38,573 nt of DNA, taken from positions 1-38,573 of the forward strand of contig JAGHTK010000136.1 in the NCBI GenBank assembly GCA_018065435.1. The letters run 5' to 3'. Origin of the DNA: Candidatus Alistipes equi (GTDB taxonomy: Bacteria > Bacteroidota > Bacteroidia > Bacteroidales > Rikenellaceae). The notes below the pieces were generated by a model, which searched no databases, was not told where the DNA came from, and saw only the letters and a list, made by a program, of their open reading frames with translations. Shown piece by piece: positions 21,986 to 30,744 of the stretch. Each line of letters begins with the position of its first letter. Positions within the stretch are counted from its first letter, which is position 1. The translations under genes were made by a program, and so were the position numbers.

Positions 21986-24106
21986 CTATTCAACCGTAAA
22001 CGGAAGAGTGGCTGCGATGTCTTTTGATGAAGTTCCTACAAGGATTTCATATTCTCCCGGATTTACTTTCCAACAGTGTGATTTCTCATCCCAGAATCCG
22101 ATTGTTTGGTACGCAATATCAGCTGTTACGACTTTCTTTTCGCCTGGCTTTACGGATACCTTCTCAAATGCCTTGAGTTCCTTGATTGGACGTAGTACAG
22201 TTGGGTTCTTTTCTGCTACGTAGAACTGTACGACTTCCTTACCATCCCTTTGACCTTCATTGCATACGTTTACCGCAACCTTCAAACATCCATCCTTCGG
22301 CATGATTTTCTTAGCACCCTTAGCTACAATTTTTCCATCCGAAATGGAGAATTTCGAATAACTCAAACCGAAACCGAAAGGGTAGAGCGGTTCGATATTC
22401 TTCTTCTCGTACCAACGGTATCCAACAAGAATGGATTCTTTATAGTGAATATCATATGTCCAGGTCTGGAACATTTTCTCGTTAGGATTTCTTGCAGCTA
22501 CTGTTAGTGATGCTCCTTCTGGGTATGTATCAACAGCAGGAGAGTCCTTAAAGGACTTTTCAATGGTCATTGGAAGCTTCCCAGATGGATTTATCTTTCC
22601 TGCAAGGATTTCAGCCATTGCAGTGTTTCCGTTTTGTCCAGGGTAGAATCCATATAGGATTGCAGCTGCATTTTCATTCCATGCACTCATGTCAATTCCC
22701 GAACCACTATTTACAATCACGATGGTGCGCTTGTTGTTTAGCGTAGCGTCTCGTACGAGTTGTTCATCCTCCTTTGCCATCAAAAAAGGACGTTCCGTGC
22801 TTTCGCGGTCTCTAGTTCCTGTGGCACAGATGACTACATCGGCATTTACAATATCCGTACGATATCCCTCTACGCTTACGGTTACATTCTCTTTTCCGAA
22901 TTCCGTCTCGAGAGCCTTCTGGAGTGATACGAGGTTGTATCCCTTTACTTTTGAGCTTCCTCCGCCCTGAGCTATTTCCTTAGCCCAACGGCCAACAAGC
23001 AGAATACGGCTTCCTTTTTGCAGTGGAAGGATTCCGTTGTTCTTAAGTAGAACAATACCTTCTGCTGCTATTTCGCTTACGAGTTTCTCATGTTCTGGCA
23101 TCTTATTTTTAAGCTCCCAAGCGTACTGCTTACCGTTTAAGATACGATCGTAGAGTCCAAAGCGGATGCATGTTGCAATCTGTGGAATAATCATCTCTTC
23201 GATGTCCTTTTCAGTAAGTTCTCCAGCTTCCACCAAATCCTTTGCTGTACGCTTTACGTAGAAATAGTTGGAACCTGGCATATCAGCATTCTGACCTGAA
23301 AGAACAACCTTTTTCCAATCGTATATTGCACTCCAGTCACTCATTACAAGTCCCTTAAAGCCAAGTGTGCCACGCAGGAGGTCCTTGATGACATATTTAC
23401 TCTGTGATGCCCATTCTCCATTAAGCTGGTTGTAGGATGTCATTACGCATGCAGCTCCTGCATCGATTCCAGCCTTGAATGCCGGAGTGTAGATTTCCAT
23501 TAGTGCACGTTCATCAACTATGGAGTTGGAACGGCGTCTGTAGAATTCGGTGTTGTTGCATACGAAGTGCTTGAGACATGAGAGCGTTCCTGTGGATTGC
23601 ATTCCTGTGACATATTTTTCAACCAATCTAGCCGCTAGATATGGGTCCTCTCCGCAGTACTCGAAATTTCGGCCACACTGCGAGTTGCGGTAGATGTTCA
23701 TGCCTGGACCTAGAAGAACGCTCACACCGCACATACGACTCTCTTCTCCCACAGCCTTACCGCATGCCTCCGAGAGTGAAGGATTAAATGTGGCGGCAAG
23801 AAGAATCGAAGAAGGGAACTGCGTGGTTTTCTTCGGAAGCTGAATCATTTTTGGATCTGGAATTGAGTGGTTGATTCTCACTCCGACCGATGCATCTGAC
23901 ATGAAAACATATGGAATTCCCTTGGAAGGAACGCCGGGCAGGAAAAAACGGTTATAACCATGGGTCATATTAAGTTTTTCCTCAAGAGTCAGTTTAGAGA
24001 CTAATTCTTTGGCTTTTAGGGTTGCTTCATCCCAGCTCATTAAACTCTGGGCAGATACGCTAACACAAAGAGCGACTGCTGCAAGCGACAGTAGTAGTTT
24101 TTTCAT
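21986..24106 (-). CDS. Secreted GH3 beta-glucosidase
   Basis: The track start at 24130 overlaps the -7 box, so I use ATG 24106 (MKKLLLSLAAVALCVSVSAQS), which begins a clean signal peptide. The 706-aa enzyme has the two-domain GH3 catalytic core, with the nucleophile Asp in GLVMSDWSAIY. The second domain contains KGSRILLVGRWA, and the C-terminal FnIII-like domain is rich in beta strands (DGKEVVQFYV). It would act in the periplasm on beta-linked glucosides or related glycans. No SusCD pair or other glycosidase lies beside it, so the substrate is unknown. Confidence 0.92.
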   Translation of the reverse strand: MKKLLLSLAAVALCVSVSAQSLMSWDEATLKAKELVSKLTLEEKLNMTHGYNRFFLPGVPSKGIPYVFMSDASVGVRINHSIPDPKMIQLPKKTTQFPSSILLAATFNPSLSEACGKAVGEESRMCGVSVLLGPGMNIYRNSQCGRNFEYCGEDPYLAARLVEKYVTGMQSTGTLSCLKHFVCNNTEFYRRRSNSIVDERALMEIYTPAFKAGIDAGAACVMTSYNQLNGEWASQSKYVIKDLLRGTLGFKGLVMSDWSAIYDWKKVVLSGQNADMPGSNYFYVKRTAKDLVEAGELTEKDIEEMIIPQIATCIRFGLYDRILNGKQYAWELKNKMPEHEKLVSEIAAEGIVLLKNNGILPLQKGSRILLVGRWAKEIAQGGGSSKVKGYNLVSLQKALETEFGKENVTVSVEGYRTDIVNADVVICATGTRDRESTERPFLMAKEDEQLVRDATLNNKRTIVIVNSGSGIDMSAWNENAAAILYGFYPGQNGNTAMAEILAGKINPSGKLPMTIEKSFKDSPAVDTYPEGASLTVAARNPNEKMFQTWTYDIHYKESILVGYRWYEKKNIEPLYPFGFGLSYSKFSISDGKIVAKGAKKIMPKDGCLKVAVNVCNEGQRDGKEVVQFYVAEKNPTVLRPIKELKAFEKVSVKPGEKKVVTADIAYQTIGFWDEKSHCWKVNPGEYEILVGTSSKDIAATLPFTVE

Positions 24107-24127
24107 ATGGGTTGGTTTTAATAAACT

Positions 24128-24135
24128 CAAATTTA
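24128..24135 (-). promoter_or_regulatory. -7 box of the GH3 gene
   Basis: The minus strand reads TAAATTTG (TAnnTTTG). It covers the start proposed by the ORF track, which makes the ATG at 24106 the only sensible start. No -33 element is clear at the normal spacing. Confidence 0.5.
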
Positions 24136-24189
24136 ATCTATTTTTTTGACCAATGTTTACCTAAGTGCGAATATTTTATGATTTAGACT

Positions 24190-24222
24190 TAAAAAAACAC
24201 TGCCCAACGTATCGGACAGTGT
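24190..24222 (-). terminator. Terminator of the nusB-yajC-TSCPD operon
   Basis: ACACTGTCC and GGGCAGTGT pair on the minus strand (one mismatch) and are followed by TTTTTTT. It lies about 20 bases after the TSCPD gene stop. Confidence 0.85.
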
Positions 24223-24241
24223 ATTTAGTAGTCTTTTTGGC

Positions 24242-24493
24242 TTATCGGCACTCTTTTTCCAAAGCCTTGGCAAGTTGGTCTGGGCATGACGTTCCACGAC
24301 CAGCACAATCAATGCCTCGAAGCTTTGCAATGGCATCTTCCACACGCATACCTTCAACCAGGCGTGCAATTCCTTGAGTGTTACCACTGCATCCACCGAC
24401 GAATTGAATCTTTCGGATTATGCCATCTTCAACTTCCCCCAGGATATACGCAGAACATGTTCCCGAGGTTTTATATTGAATCTGCTTGACCAT
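24242..24493 (-). CDS. TSCPD-domain protein
   Basis: This 83-aa protein contains the name-giving GTSCPDQLAKAL and the GGCSGNTQGIARLVEGM segment of the TSCPD family (TIGR03905-like). The domain also occurs at the end of some class II ribonucleotide reductases. The conserved cysteines (C13, C35, the CAGRGTSC pair) suggest a metal or thiol role. It begins 5 bases after yajC, so it is co-transcribed. The specific function of stand-alone copies is not established. Confidence 0.85.
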   Translation of the reverse strand: MVKQIQYKTSGTCSAYILGEVEDGIIRKIQFVGGCSGNTQGIARLVEGMRVEDAIAKLRGIDCAGRGTSCPDQLAKALEKECR

Positions 24494-24498
24494 TCAAT

Positions 24499-24795
24499 TT
24501 ATTTCTTTTCAGCCGTATTGTCAGCTACGATCATATTCTTGTCCACGCGTAGCGTAACATTGCCATCAACTTCGATAAGAACGCTTGTTTCCTTAATTTC
24601 CTTAACCGTTCCGTATATTCCACCAGCAGTTATAATCTTATCGCCTTTTTTGAGGTTCTCGCGGAACTGAGCCAAAGCCTTGCGACGCTTAGATTCAGGT
24701 CTCCACATGAAGAGCCATATCACTAGAAACATTAGAGCTATCATTACGAAGAATGATAGTGAGCTTCCCTGTTGTGCTTGAAGTAAATTTACCAT
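24499..24795 (-). CDS. yajC: Preprotein translocase accessory subunit YajC
   Basis: The 98-aa protein has one membrane helix (FFVMIALMFLVIWLFMW) then RPESKRRKALAQFRENLKKGDKIITAGGIYGTVKEI, the diagnostic YajC core. It works with SecDF at the inner membrane. It lies 22 bases after nusB. Confidence 0.95.
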   Translation of the reverse strand: MVNLLQAQQGSSLSFFVMIALMFLVIWLFMWRPESKRRKALAQFRENLKKGDKIITAGGIYGTVKEIKETSVLIEVDGNVTLRVDKNMIVADNTAEKK

Positions 24796-24817
24796 TGTTG
24801 TATTTTTTGAATTGTTA

Positions 24818-25750
24818 TTATGCTTTTTGATTGACTCTGCTCTTGAGTATTACGCCTTCCTTTGAGAATTTTGCTACAAACTTGTCTAGCATACCGTTAA
24901 CGAAGGTGCTGCTTCTTTCTCCCGAATAATTTTTTGCAATATCAATGTATTCGTTGAGGGTAACCTTTACCGGAATTTCGGGGAAGTTCTTTAACTCTGC
25001 CATGGCAACGCTAAGTATAACGGAATCCATCAAGGCAATGCGTTCAACATCCCAATTCTCCGAGAATTCCTTCATAATTACTCGGCTCTGCTCATAACTT
25101 TCTATTGCCTTAAGGAAAAGTCTTTTTGCAAATGAAAGATCATCCGCTTCAGTAAACTCTTCCATTAGCGAGAAATCCTGATTTGCCTTGCATGTCGTAG
25201 CCGTGCGTGCCGCCATTAAAAGGGCGTATCCCAAATCATCAATCCAGAAAATGGACTTCGACTCAAGATACTCTTCCAAATCTAAGGAATATTGTAGGAA
25301 TTCCATATATACCTTCTTTACGAAATCCTTTTCGGAAATCTCTTGAGGATTGTTCATATAGCTAGTATATAATTCTGATTCGGTAAGTTTCTGATACAGA
25401 ATGCGGATTAAATCCTCTGAGCCTCCCCATGAAAGACGATACTGCTTCATTGCCTTTGCAATGTTTTCAGAAGTCGAAAGTGACCGGATAATGCGGTTTT
25501 GCACAAATCTTAGGTTTGGATGAAGGTCCTCTTCGGTAGGAATCATTTTATGAAGATGATTGTCTACCACCATCTCTGCATGCCTTTGAATTTCGGGAAG
25601 AATGGAAAGCATCATTATGTAGATATGATATGCTCTGTCAATTGCATGCACGAGTTCCTTCTCGGCACTTTTCCGATCGTCTTTCCTGTTTTGGATGCAA
25701 GCATACACTTCCTTGACGACTTTTTCCCTAAGCACCCTTCTACTTATCAT
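24818..25750 (-). CDS. nusB: Transcription antitermination factor NusB, long Bacteroidetes form
   Basis: The 310-aa protein begins MISRRVLREKVVKEVYACIQ, the RxxR-type N terminus of NusB. It ends with a NusB domain containing WDVERIALMDSVILSVAMAELKNFPEIPVKVTLNEYIDIAKNYSGERSSTFVNGMLDK. E. coli NusB has about 140 residues; Bacteroidetes proteins have a long helical insert, as here. It binds boxA RNA with NusE for rRNA antitermination. It heads the nusB-yajC-TSCPD operon. A -7 box TACATTTG lies at 25770-25777 on the minus strand. Confidence 0.94.
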   Translation of the reverse strand: MISRRVLREKVVKEVYACIQNRKDDRKSAEKELVHAIDRAYHIYIMMLSILPEIQRHAEMVVDNHLHKMIPTEEDLHPNLRFVQNRIIRSLSTSENIAKAMKQYRLSWGGSEDLIRILYQKLTESELYTSYMNNPQEISEKDFVKKVYMEFLQYSLDLEEYLESKSIFWIDDLGYALLMAARTATTCKANQDFSLMEEFTEADDLSFAKRLFLKAIESYEQSRVIMKEFSENWDVERIALMDSVILSVAMAELKNFPEIPVKVTLNEYIDIAKNYSGERSSTFVNGMLDKFVAKFSKEGVILKSRVNQKA

Positions 25751-25769
25751 ATCAATTTTTAAATTTTTA

Positions 25770-25777
25770 CAAATGTA
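25770..25777 (-). promoter_or_regulatory. -7 box of nusB
   Basis: The minus strand reads TACATTTG, 20 bases before the nusB ATG. A TTTG lies upstream, but the spacing (24) is longer than usual, so only the -7 element is supported. Confidence 0.45.
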
Positions 25778-25841
25778 GTGAAATTATGCGAAAGCCATAG
25801 TCAAACATCTTAACAAAATGTTTTTTCTGTAATGCCTAAGA

Positions 25842-25872
25842 TAAAAAAAGCGACAAGTCATCTCTTGCCGCT
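25842..25872 (-). terminator. Terminator of panB
   Basis: AGCGGCAAG and CTTGTCGCT pair on the minus strand (one G-T pair) around a 6-base loop, then TTTTTTT. It lies about 75 bases after the panB stop. Confidence 0.85.
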
Positions 25873-25945
25873 TCTTATCAAAAGGAATAGACTTTTGTAT
25901 GATGTCAAAAAAGCATTTTGAATTGCTTTCATTTCATTTTTACGC

Positions 25946-26761
25946 TTAGTATTGTTCGCTCTTTGAAGGGAAATCACATGATTTTACATCCTCAATATAC
26001 TTCGATACAGCACCTGTTATAATCTCATAGAGATTTGCATAGCGTCGTAAAAACTTAGGTGAAAAACCTTGATTGATTCCCAACATATCATGCACGACAA
26101 GGACTTGTCCGTCTGTTCCACTTCCGGCACCTATACCGATTGTAGGTATATACAATTCTTTGGAAACGCGTTCTGCAAGCGAGGCTGGAATTTTTTCCAT
26201 TACCAATGAAAAACATCCTGCATCTTCCAGAAGATGTGCATCGTTAAGAAGTTTCTTTGCTTCGGCTTCTTCCTTTGCTCTTAGACCATATCCTCCGAAT
26301 TGATGAACGGATTGTGGAGTGAGACCTATGTGACCCATCACTGGAATGCCGGCACTGATGATTTTTTTGATGCAGCCAATCATCTCTTCACCGCCTTCTA
26401 TCTTGACACCATCGGCTCCCGATTCCTTCATTATTCGAATAGCGGAATCTAGCGCAACCTTTTCATCACCGGAGCATGTTCCAAACGGCATGTCGCCCAC
26501 AACAAAGGCACGCTTTGTTCCGCGGACAACGCATGCGGCATGGTATATCATCTGCTCAAGCGTTATTGGTAGGGTAGTGTCATATCCTGCCATTACATTG
26601 GCTGCAGAATCACCTACAAGGATGATATCAATCCCTGCGGCGTCAACCATTTTGGCAAAAGAGAAATCGTATGATGTAATCATTGATATCTTTTCGCCTT
26701 TTTCTTTCATTTCACGGAGCCTGGTAGTTGTTACGGCCCGAACTATACTTTCTACAGACAT
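25946..26761 (-). CDS. panB: 3-methyl-2-oxobutanoate hydroxymethyltransferase
   Basis: The 271-aa protein shows the PanB landmarks: MITSYDFSFAKMVDAAGIDIILVGDSAANVMAGYDTTLP, the metal-site VVGDMPFG, VKIEGGEE, GHIGLTPQSVHQFGGY and IPTIGIGAGSGTDGQVLVVHDMLGI. It makes ketopantoate, the first committed step to pantothenate and CoA, in the cytoplasm. It stands alone here, with no panC or panD nearby. A -7 box TAATTTTG lies at 26788-26795 on the minus strand, 27 bases before the start. Confidence 0.96.
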   Translation of the reverse strand: MSVESIVRAVTTTRLREMKEKGEKISMITSYDFSFAKMVDAAGIDIILVGDSAANVMAGYDTTLPITLEQMIYHAACVVRGTKRAFVVGDMPFGTCSGDEKVALDSAIRIMKESGADGVKIEGGEEMIGCIKKIISAGIPVMGHIGLTPQSVHQFGGYGLRAKEEAEAKKLLNDAHLLEDAGCFSLVMEKIPASLAERVSKELYIPTIGIGAGSGTDGQVLVVHDMLGINQGFSPKFLRRYANLYEIITGAVSKYIEDVKSCDFPSKSEQY

Positions 26762-26787
26762 TTTGCTAATGTTTTTTGTATCGGTGA

Positions 26788-26795
26788 CAAAATTA
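26788..26795 (-). promoter_or_regulatory. -7 box of panB
   Basis: The minus strand reads TAATTTTG, a full TAnnTTTG match. No clear -33 element was seen. Confidence 0.45.
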
Positions 26796-26975
26796 CAACA
26801 TTAAAATGAGAAAGAGTAAACTCTTTTTGATAGTTGTGGCTTAGACTTCTAGGCTACAGAGTTATTTTCCATTGGAAAGCTTAACAATTATGATGCATTT
26901 AACTGTAATGAGAAATCTTCATTTAACATACTGGATGTTTACGTTTTCTTTTGCTGCCTTTTGAATGCTTACAAA

Positions 26976-27554
26976 CTACTCATCAACCTTCCATTGCATC
27001 TCTACAAACATTTTCTTTAGTTCGTACGCCTGCATTTCTAAAGATGAATAAGGTATCAGATGTTCGACTTTTAGAATGAAATTATGGTTGATGCCATACA
27101 TTTCGAAATCGTCTTTTGTCGTAAGAAGTCTTTCGAGCAAATGGATTCTATTTGTATTCATCTGCTCTATCTCTCGTGCCCCGATATACTTAACTGGTTG
27201 GCTATATTCATCAAAGGCTTTTGCGCGAGGATGATTCTTCAGTACGGCATTCATTAAAGAGGCGAATAATACGACATCAGCATCTGATGCAAACTCAGAA
27301 ACTAAAAATGTTAAAGAGCTCTGCTCGGCATTATGCTGAATAACAACACCTGTTGATGATAAGTTCTTACGAAAAACAATACAAGTTTTATTCTTTGACT
27401 CGTCTTCCGTTACGATTTTTAGCCCATAATGTTCGCAATATGGATTCTCGGGTATTCCACCCTTATATAAAAAGTCAAGAATTTTCTTGATATTGAACTT
27501 CTTAGGGAGTCCTTCGATTATGACTTTTTCGTATTTTATATAAAGAAGGCTCAT
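26976..27554 (-). CDS. Unknown soluble protein, 192 aa
   Basis: No family is recognised. The protein has no signal peptide or membrane segment, and alternates strands and helices. Short landmarks are KYIGAREIEQMNTNRIHLLERLL and a C-terminal helix (EMQAYELKKMFVEMQWKV). Three cysteines are not in a metal-site pattern. It stands alone between panB and a symporter, with no clear promoter match. Length and codon use look like a real gene. Confidence 0.6.
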   Translation of the reverse strand: MSLLYIKYEKVIIEGLPKKFNIKKILDFLYKGGIPENPYCEHYGLKIVTEDESKNKTCIVFRKNLSSTGVVIQHNAEQSSLTFLVSEFASDADVVLFASLMNAVLKNHPRAKAFDEYSQPVKYIGAREIEQMNTNRIHLLERLLTTKDDFEMYGINHNFILKVEHLIPYSSLEMQAYELKKMFVEMQWKVDE

Positions 27555-27633
27555 TGAAACTTACAATAAATAAGTGATTTATAATTCCCTAGTTGGAATA
27601 ATAATGCTTTTTTTTCGTATGCGAAACTGGATT

Positions 27634-28791
27634 CTATTTACCATTGAATTTTCCTACAATGAGCGCAATTGCACCATCACCCGTAACGTTTGCCGCTGTT
27701 CCAAATGAATCCATAAGAATATACAAGGCGATCATTAGACCTTGTTGTTCAGCTGAGAATCCAAGGACGCTTTGTAGAACTCCCAGAGCTGCCATAATAA
27801 CTCCTCCTGGAACACCCGGAGCTGCTACTACCGTAAGGGATAACATTATTATAAACTGGATGAAAGTCGCCATGTCGATAACGCCTCCTTGCATAAACGT
27901 TACTGCAACGGCACATGATGTTACTTTGATGATGGAACCGGGCATATGAATGTTTGCGCAAAGCGGTACTGTGAACGCCGCAATCTCACTGCTTGCTCCA
28001 CACATCTGAGCCCTTTCAAGCGTTACCGGAATGGTTGCTGCACTACTTGATGTGCCTAAAGCTGTAATGTAGGCAGGAAACATCTTTATGAGAAGCTTTA
28101 TAGGATTCTTTTTGTTTATGCATCCTGCAATAATGTACAGTAAAAGTAACCATACAAGAGTCATGGCGAAAATAAGCAGGATAATCTTTGAGAATACTTC
28201 CATTATAGGACCGGCCTCTCCCTCGTAGGACATTCCAAGCGATATGCAGAAGATGTATAGTGGAAGAAATGGTACTATAGCCCGTTTGATGCCTTCGGTT
28301 ACAACCCATTCAAAATCAAATATGATTTTTTTAAGATTCTCACACTTAGATGTGGAGAGGATAATTCCAACCAAAAATGCCGTTACAAGCGCTGACATTA
28401 CATCCATCAATGGAGGCATGCCAATTTCGAAGAAAGGCGTTGCTTCTTTTACCATTTCATCAACCTCAGGTTTGGCCGTGTTGGAAATCAAAGCTGGAAT
28501 AAAGTTGGAAGTTATGCTAAATGAGAAAATGCCGGCTGCAATTGTTGACGTGTATGCAAATAATATCGTCAGAATGAGCAATTTTCCAGATTTATCACCC
28601 ACACGGCATATCGCTGGTGTTACAAGCCCCACAATAATAAGTGGCACCATATATGAAATGAACTTGGAAAATATTGAACTGAATGTGGCAAATATGCGCA
28701 CAATGTTCAATGGTAGTATATATCCCAAAAGTATGCCTGCAATGCATGCAATGACTATTCTCCAAATAAGGGCAATTTTAATCTTTTTCAT
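27634..28791 (-). CDS. DAACS-family dicarboxylate/amino acid:cation symporter
   Basis: The 385-aa protein has the multi-helix pattern of this family, with the serine-rich hairpin TALGTSSSAATIPVTLE, the substrate-site stretch TVPLCANIHMPGS, and a late DSFGTAANVTGDGAIALIVGK. The usual NMDGT is NIHMPGS here, so the Asp is absent, as in SstT-like members where the same site reads NMAG. It would bring in a small dicarboxylate or neutral amino acid with Na+ or H+. Substrate cannot be read from sequence. Confidence 0.9.
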   Translation of the reverse strand: MKKIKIALIWRIVIACIAGILLGYILPLNIVRIFATFSSIFSKFISYMVPLIIVGLVTPAICRVGDKSGKLLILTILFAYTSTIAAGIFSFSITSNFIPALISNTAKPEVDEMVKEATPFFEIGMPPLMDVMSALVTAFLVGIILSTSKCENLKKIIFDFEWVVTEGIKRAIVPFLPLYIFCISLGMSYEGEAGPIMEVFSKIILLIFAMTLVWLLLLYIIAGCINKKNPIKLLIKMFPAYITALGTSSSAATIPVTLERAQMCGASSEIAAFTVPLCANIHMPGSIIKVTSCAVAVTFMQGGVIDMATFIQFIIMLSLTVVAAPGVPGGVIMAALGVLQSVLGFSAEQQGLMIALYILMDSFGTAANVTGDGAIALIVGKFNGK

Positions 28792-28950
28792 GGTACCTCA
28801 GTTTATTTCAGCAATTGGTTTGAAAGTTAAAAATTGTGAATCTAATAGGTGGTAAAAACGTAACCGCTTTTTTTAACAAATTTAGGTATAAAATCAGTAG
28901 TTTTCTAAATTTTAAGAAATTCGATATGTAGAAGTTCAAAACTTATCATT

Positions 28951-30738
28951 CTATCGAAAAGAGAATTCGTATAACTTCGGACTATTCGTGTTGATATACA
29001 TCTTTTCATTATAGATTGAAATATCCTCCATCTCCTCTGCAATGACCTCCTCCAGTTCGATGCTGGAGCATATCTTCCCCGTATCGGTGTCATATACCCT
29101 AAGTTTCGATGGAGTTTCTGGATGCTTGCTGCGTGTGAAACCAAAACAGTAGTAAATTTTCCCATCGCGCATACATCCAGCCTGCGTAACGTAAGCATCA
29201 AATGGAAATGTTACCTGATCCAGGATATCATCTGCCGTAAGGGTTATCTCACTTCCTTCCGAAAGTTTTGGAAGACGGAATTTCGTTGCGATGTACATAT
29301 TGGTTGAAGGATCTCCCGTCGTCTTTAGAAGCGTTCGCTTCTTGGCCGAGAAAATCCATATGTTCTTTCTTTCCCTGTCAATCATCCATGCCGGACATCC
29401 GAATATAGCCTTATATCCTTTTTCCTCCCAGCGCGATGCATCCAAATGAATCTTCTGAACAAGTTCCGAAGAAAAGGCTCCATCCTTAAGTGTGATGCTT
29501 TCTACATGGCATGTCCATTCGATAGGAACACGATATTTTCCTACTGTAACGTACAAAAGTGGGAAGGAAGCACCTTCGACTTTCTCTATGCCAAAGTTTG
29601 CGCAATTGGAATGGTTATCCTTCGATGCGCTTCGTAGAAGAAAATCACCTATTGGTTTTGAAGAACGTGTGCGATAGTCATAAACAAGACATCGTCCTTC
29701 GTTCTGCAAGATGAAAATATAGTCGTTATAGATGTCCATTCCTTGCTGGGACTTCGTATACCCACTCTTTTTCATGAAAACGGATGAAGAGAATATATTC
29801 TTTCGTAAATCAATTCGTTCGCCCTGGTACTCCAGATGCGAATCCCGCATTTCCCACATACAGTTCGTAGGCATGTAATCGGTCATGATTTCTATGGACT
29901 TTTGTGCTTTTGCAAGGTTGTCAACGGCTCTAAAGCATACCCTGAGCTCTAGTGAATGACATAGATCTACAACCTGCTGAACACTCTCAAGTTTTCTTCC
30001 GTGGTATTCCATCCCTTCAACGGGAACGCCTAACTTCTTTATATTGAATGCAACGCCTGCATTTTTCATAGAAGCCATAACATCAATGTCTTCAGGCTTT
30101 GCAAATATCAAATGAATGAATTCGTTTCCCTTTTTACGATAGGCTTTCAAAAGTTCCATCTTTGATGAAGAAATGATGCAACGTCCTTCCATCTGGTACT
30201 TTTTGATATTCTCAATCATTTGATCTATAATACCATCATCCTCTTTAAGCTCGATGAAGGCAACACATCCATAGCGGCGACATATTTGAAAATATTCTTC
30301 CATGGTAGGAATGCGGAGTTGCTCTGGGGAGAACTTCGAATAATCATACAACACTTTGATTCCTTTCGAAGAATTGACAGGTTTTATTAGAAGTTCTTTG
30401 ATTTGCTTAAGGGTATAATCTCGCACTTTGCCCGTTCCGGTTGTTGTGCGCTCCAGCGTTGCATCGTGAATGCAGACAACTTTGTGGTCTTTCGTTAGAC
30501 GAAAGTCCGTTTCAATGGCCCACAATCCCTTTTGGGCAGCAGCCAAAAATGAAGGAAAAGAATTCTCCGGACCGAATGGCTGAAGTCCTCGATGCCCACT
30601 GAAAAGTGGGGTTCGTTCACAGTTCTGATAGGTAAAAAGAGTAGCTTTTTCTGGTCCTGTTGTGACATTCTTCTTTGCTGAGAGAGTAAACTGGCATAAG
30701 CAAAGAATGAGAAGTAGGGTAGTGAGTAATCTTTTCAT
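28951..30738 (-). CDS. Secreted glycerophosphodiester phosphodiesterase fused to a beta-rich C-terminal domain
   Basis: The 595-aa protein has a signal peptide (MKRLLTTLLLILCLCQFTLSAKK). A GDPD domain follows at about 45-305: SGHRGLQPFGPENS (H49, R50, E58), AIETDFRLTKD (E76, D78) and CIHDATLERTT (H91). From about 325 to the end is a second domain of roughly 270 residues made of repeated beta strands (DIYNDYIFILQN, SFPLLYVTVGKYRV, GKIYYCFGFTRSK, LRVYDTDTGKI), perhaps a propeller. Normal GDPDs are 250-300 residues. It starts 6 bases after the serine hydrolase gene, in the same operon. Release of glycerol phosphate from phospholipid head groups in the periplasm is the family role. Confidence 0.87.
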   Translation of the reverse strand: MKRLLTTLLLILCLCQFTLSAKKNVTTGPEKATLFTYQNCERTPLFSGHRGLQPFGPENSFPSFLAAAQKGLWAIETDFRLTKDHKVVCIHDATLERTTTGTGKVRDYTLKQIKELLIKPVNSSKGIKVLYDYSKFSPEQLRIPTMEEYFQICRRYGCVAFIELKEDDGIIDQMIENIKKYQMEGRCIISSSKMELLKAYRKKGNEFIHLIFAKPEDIDVMASMKNAGVAFNIKKLGVPVEGMEYHGRKLESVQQVVDLCHSLELRVCFRAVDNLAKAQKSIEIMTDYMPTNCMWEMRDSHLEYQGERIDLRKNIFSSSVFMKKSGYTKSQQGMDIYNDYIFILQNEGRCLVYDYRTRSSKPIGDFLLRSASKDNHSNCANFGIEKVEGASFPLLYVTVGKYRVPIEWTCHVESITLKDGAFSSELVQKIHLDASRWEEKGYKAIFGCPAWMIDRERKNIWIFSAKKRTLLKTTGDPSTNMYIATKFRLPKLSEGSEITLTADDILDQVTFPFDAYVTQAGCMRDGKIYYCFGFTRSKHPETPSKLRVYDTDTGKICSSIELEEVIAEEMEDISIYNEKMYINTNSPKLYEFSFR

Positions 30739-30744
30739 CTCAAT

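Noticed and set aside
26346-26804. 152-codon plus-strand ORF
   Set aside because: Antisense to panB, low-complexity Ser/Thr/Ile-rich, no motif.
28244-28855. 203-codon plus-strand ORF
   Set aside because: Antisense to the DAACS symporter gene; composition mirrors the hydrophobic codons of the real gene.
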